Below, in pieces: positions 63,868-64,000 of a stretch of 64,000 nt of DNA. The translations under genes were made by a program, and so were the position numbers. The notes below the pieces were generated by a model. That model made no database searches, had not been told where the DNA came from, and saw only the letters and a list, made by a program, of their open reading frames with translations. This DNA comes from Salinarchaeum sp. IM2453 (GTDB lineage: Archaea; Halobacteriota; Halobacteria; Halobacteriales; Salinarchaeaceae), in assembly GCF_019693215.1 (NCBI RefSeq), contig NZ_CP081183.1, positions 871,226 to 935,225 of the forward strand, in the 5' to 3' direction. Within the stretch, counting starts at the first letter, position 1. Each line of letters opens with the position of its first letter.

Positions 63868-64000
63868 ATGATCATCAGCGGATCCGTATCACAGTCGCTC
63901 GCCAGTCGGCTGGCGACAGAGCTAGACCGGCCACTGGCAGTAGTCGAGTATGATCGATTTCCGGACGGAGAATTGTACGTGAAAATCGATGATGCGGTCT
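63868..64000 (+). CDS. prs: ribose-phosphate pyrophosphokinase, N-terminus only
   Basis: The plus strand from ATG 63868 reads MIISGSVSQSLASRLATEL, then YDRFPDGELYVKIDDAV, until the window ends. This matches PRPP synthetase (archaeal class): the FPDGE motif is characteristic. It makes PRPP for nucleotide, histidine and tryptophan synthesis. The divergent spacing from glmM is about 80 bp. Confidence 0.88.
   Translation, partial: MIISGSVSQSLASRLATELDRPLAVVEYDRFPDGELYVKIDDAV

Noticed and set aside
1-64000. CRISPR array, prophage or toxin-antitoxin defence island
   Set aside because: No regularly spaced direct repeats, phage structural genes, integrase or recognisable toxin-antitoxin pair was seen anywhere in the window.
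1-64000. Naming the organism as Haloquadratum walsbyi
   Set aside because: Low GC and gene content are compatible with that group, but a chemotaxis cluster is present and I cannot verify the species from this window.

Overview
The window reads as chromosome of a halophilic archaeon (class Halobacteria). The proteins are acidic. Many genes have a TATA-like box about 25-30 nt upstream of the start codon and no room for a ribosome binding site, which is the leaderless pattern common in haloarchaea. The gene families are haloarchaeal: a 2Fe-2S ferredoxin with an acidic N-terminal insert, DUF5813, DUF555/UPF0212, UPF0146, archaemetzincin, a CCT-type thermosome, MptA, and coenzyme F420 synthesis. 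Base composition is low in GC for this group (mid-40s percent by eye), which recalls Haloquadratum-like organisms, but the species cannot be fixed from this window and the chemotaxis genes are a reason for caution.

Layout. 1-5000: a cut CBS/HTH regulator, cheB-cheA-cheW, a DUF555 gene. 5250-11730: a small membrane protein, metK, nikR divergent from a lipoprotein binding protein, an isocitrate-lyase-family gene behind an unusual leader, and a HerA-like ATPase. 11875-19280: RAD55/KaiC-like ATPase, NAD kinase, mptA, F420:NADP reductase, HAD hydrolase, UPF0146, archaemetzincin, a TrkA-N protein and a K+ channel. 19314-28725: ABCE1, small membrane proteins, a BtuF-like protein, M32 and M20 peptidases, PIN/KH ATPase, PsiE-like protein. 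28850-35640: UspA, tRNA-Leu, DUF5813, tmk, DoxX, GIY-YIG, carA, idi. 35769-38911: cofH facing cofG-cofC. 39090-41110: a DUF2080-tnpB element. 41411-46061: thermosome, cupin, glutamine-dependent nadE, an orphan gene. 46302-46441: a tRNA-shaped gene with a large insert in the anticodon region. 46716-53625: a phosphate-uptake locus split into pstS-pstC-pstA (+) and pstB-phoU-phoU2-phosphoesterase (-). 53822-64000: P-type ATPase, UspA, NDUFA9-like SDR, tRNA-Ser, RidA, ferredoxin, prepilin peptidase, hisI, coiled-coil protein, glmM, and the start of prs.

Themes. F420 is represented by three synthesis genes (cofH, cofG, cofC) and one enzyme that uses it (F420:NADP oxidoreductase). Pterin synthesis (mptA), NAD synthesis and phosphorylation (nadE, NAD kinase) and SAM synthesis (metK) are also present. 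The accessory layer is made of IS200/IS605-type material: one tnpB unit and more than a dozen short orphan hairpin ends of at least three sequence types, often at gene 3' ends or at rearrangement boundaries such as the split pst locus.

The best leads for new biology are the leaderless 46-codon upstream ORF before the lyase gene, the tRNA-like gene of unresolved isotype, the shared 21-bp motif in the two halves of the pst locus, and the orphan tnpB right ends fused to stop codons of host genes. No CRISPR array or obvious defence island was seen.
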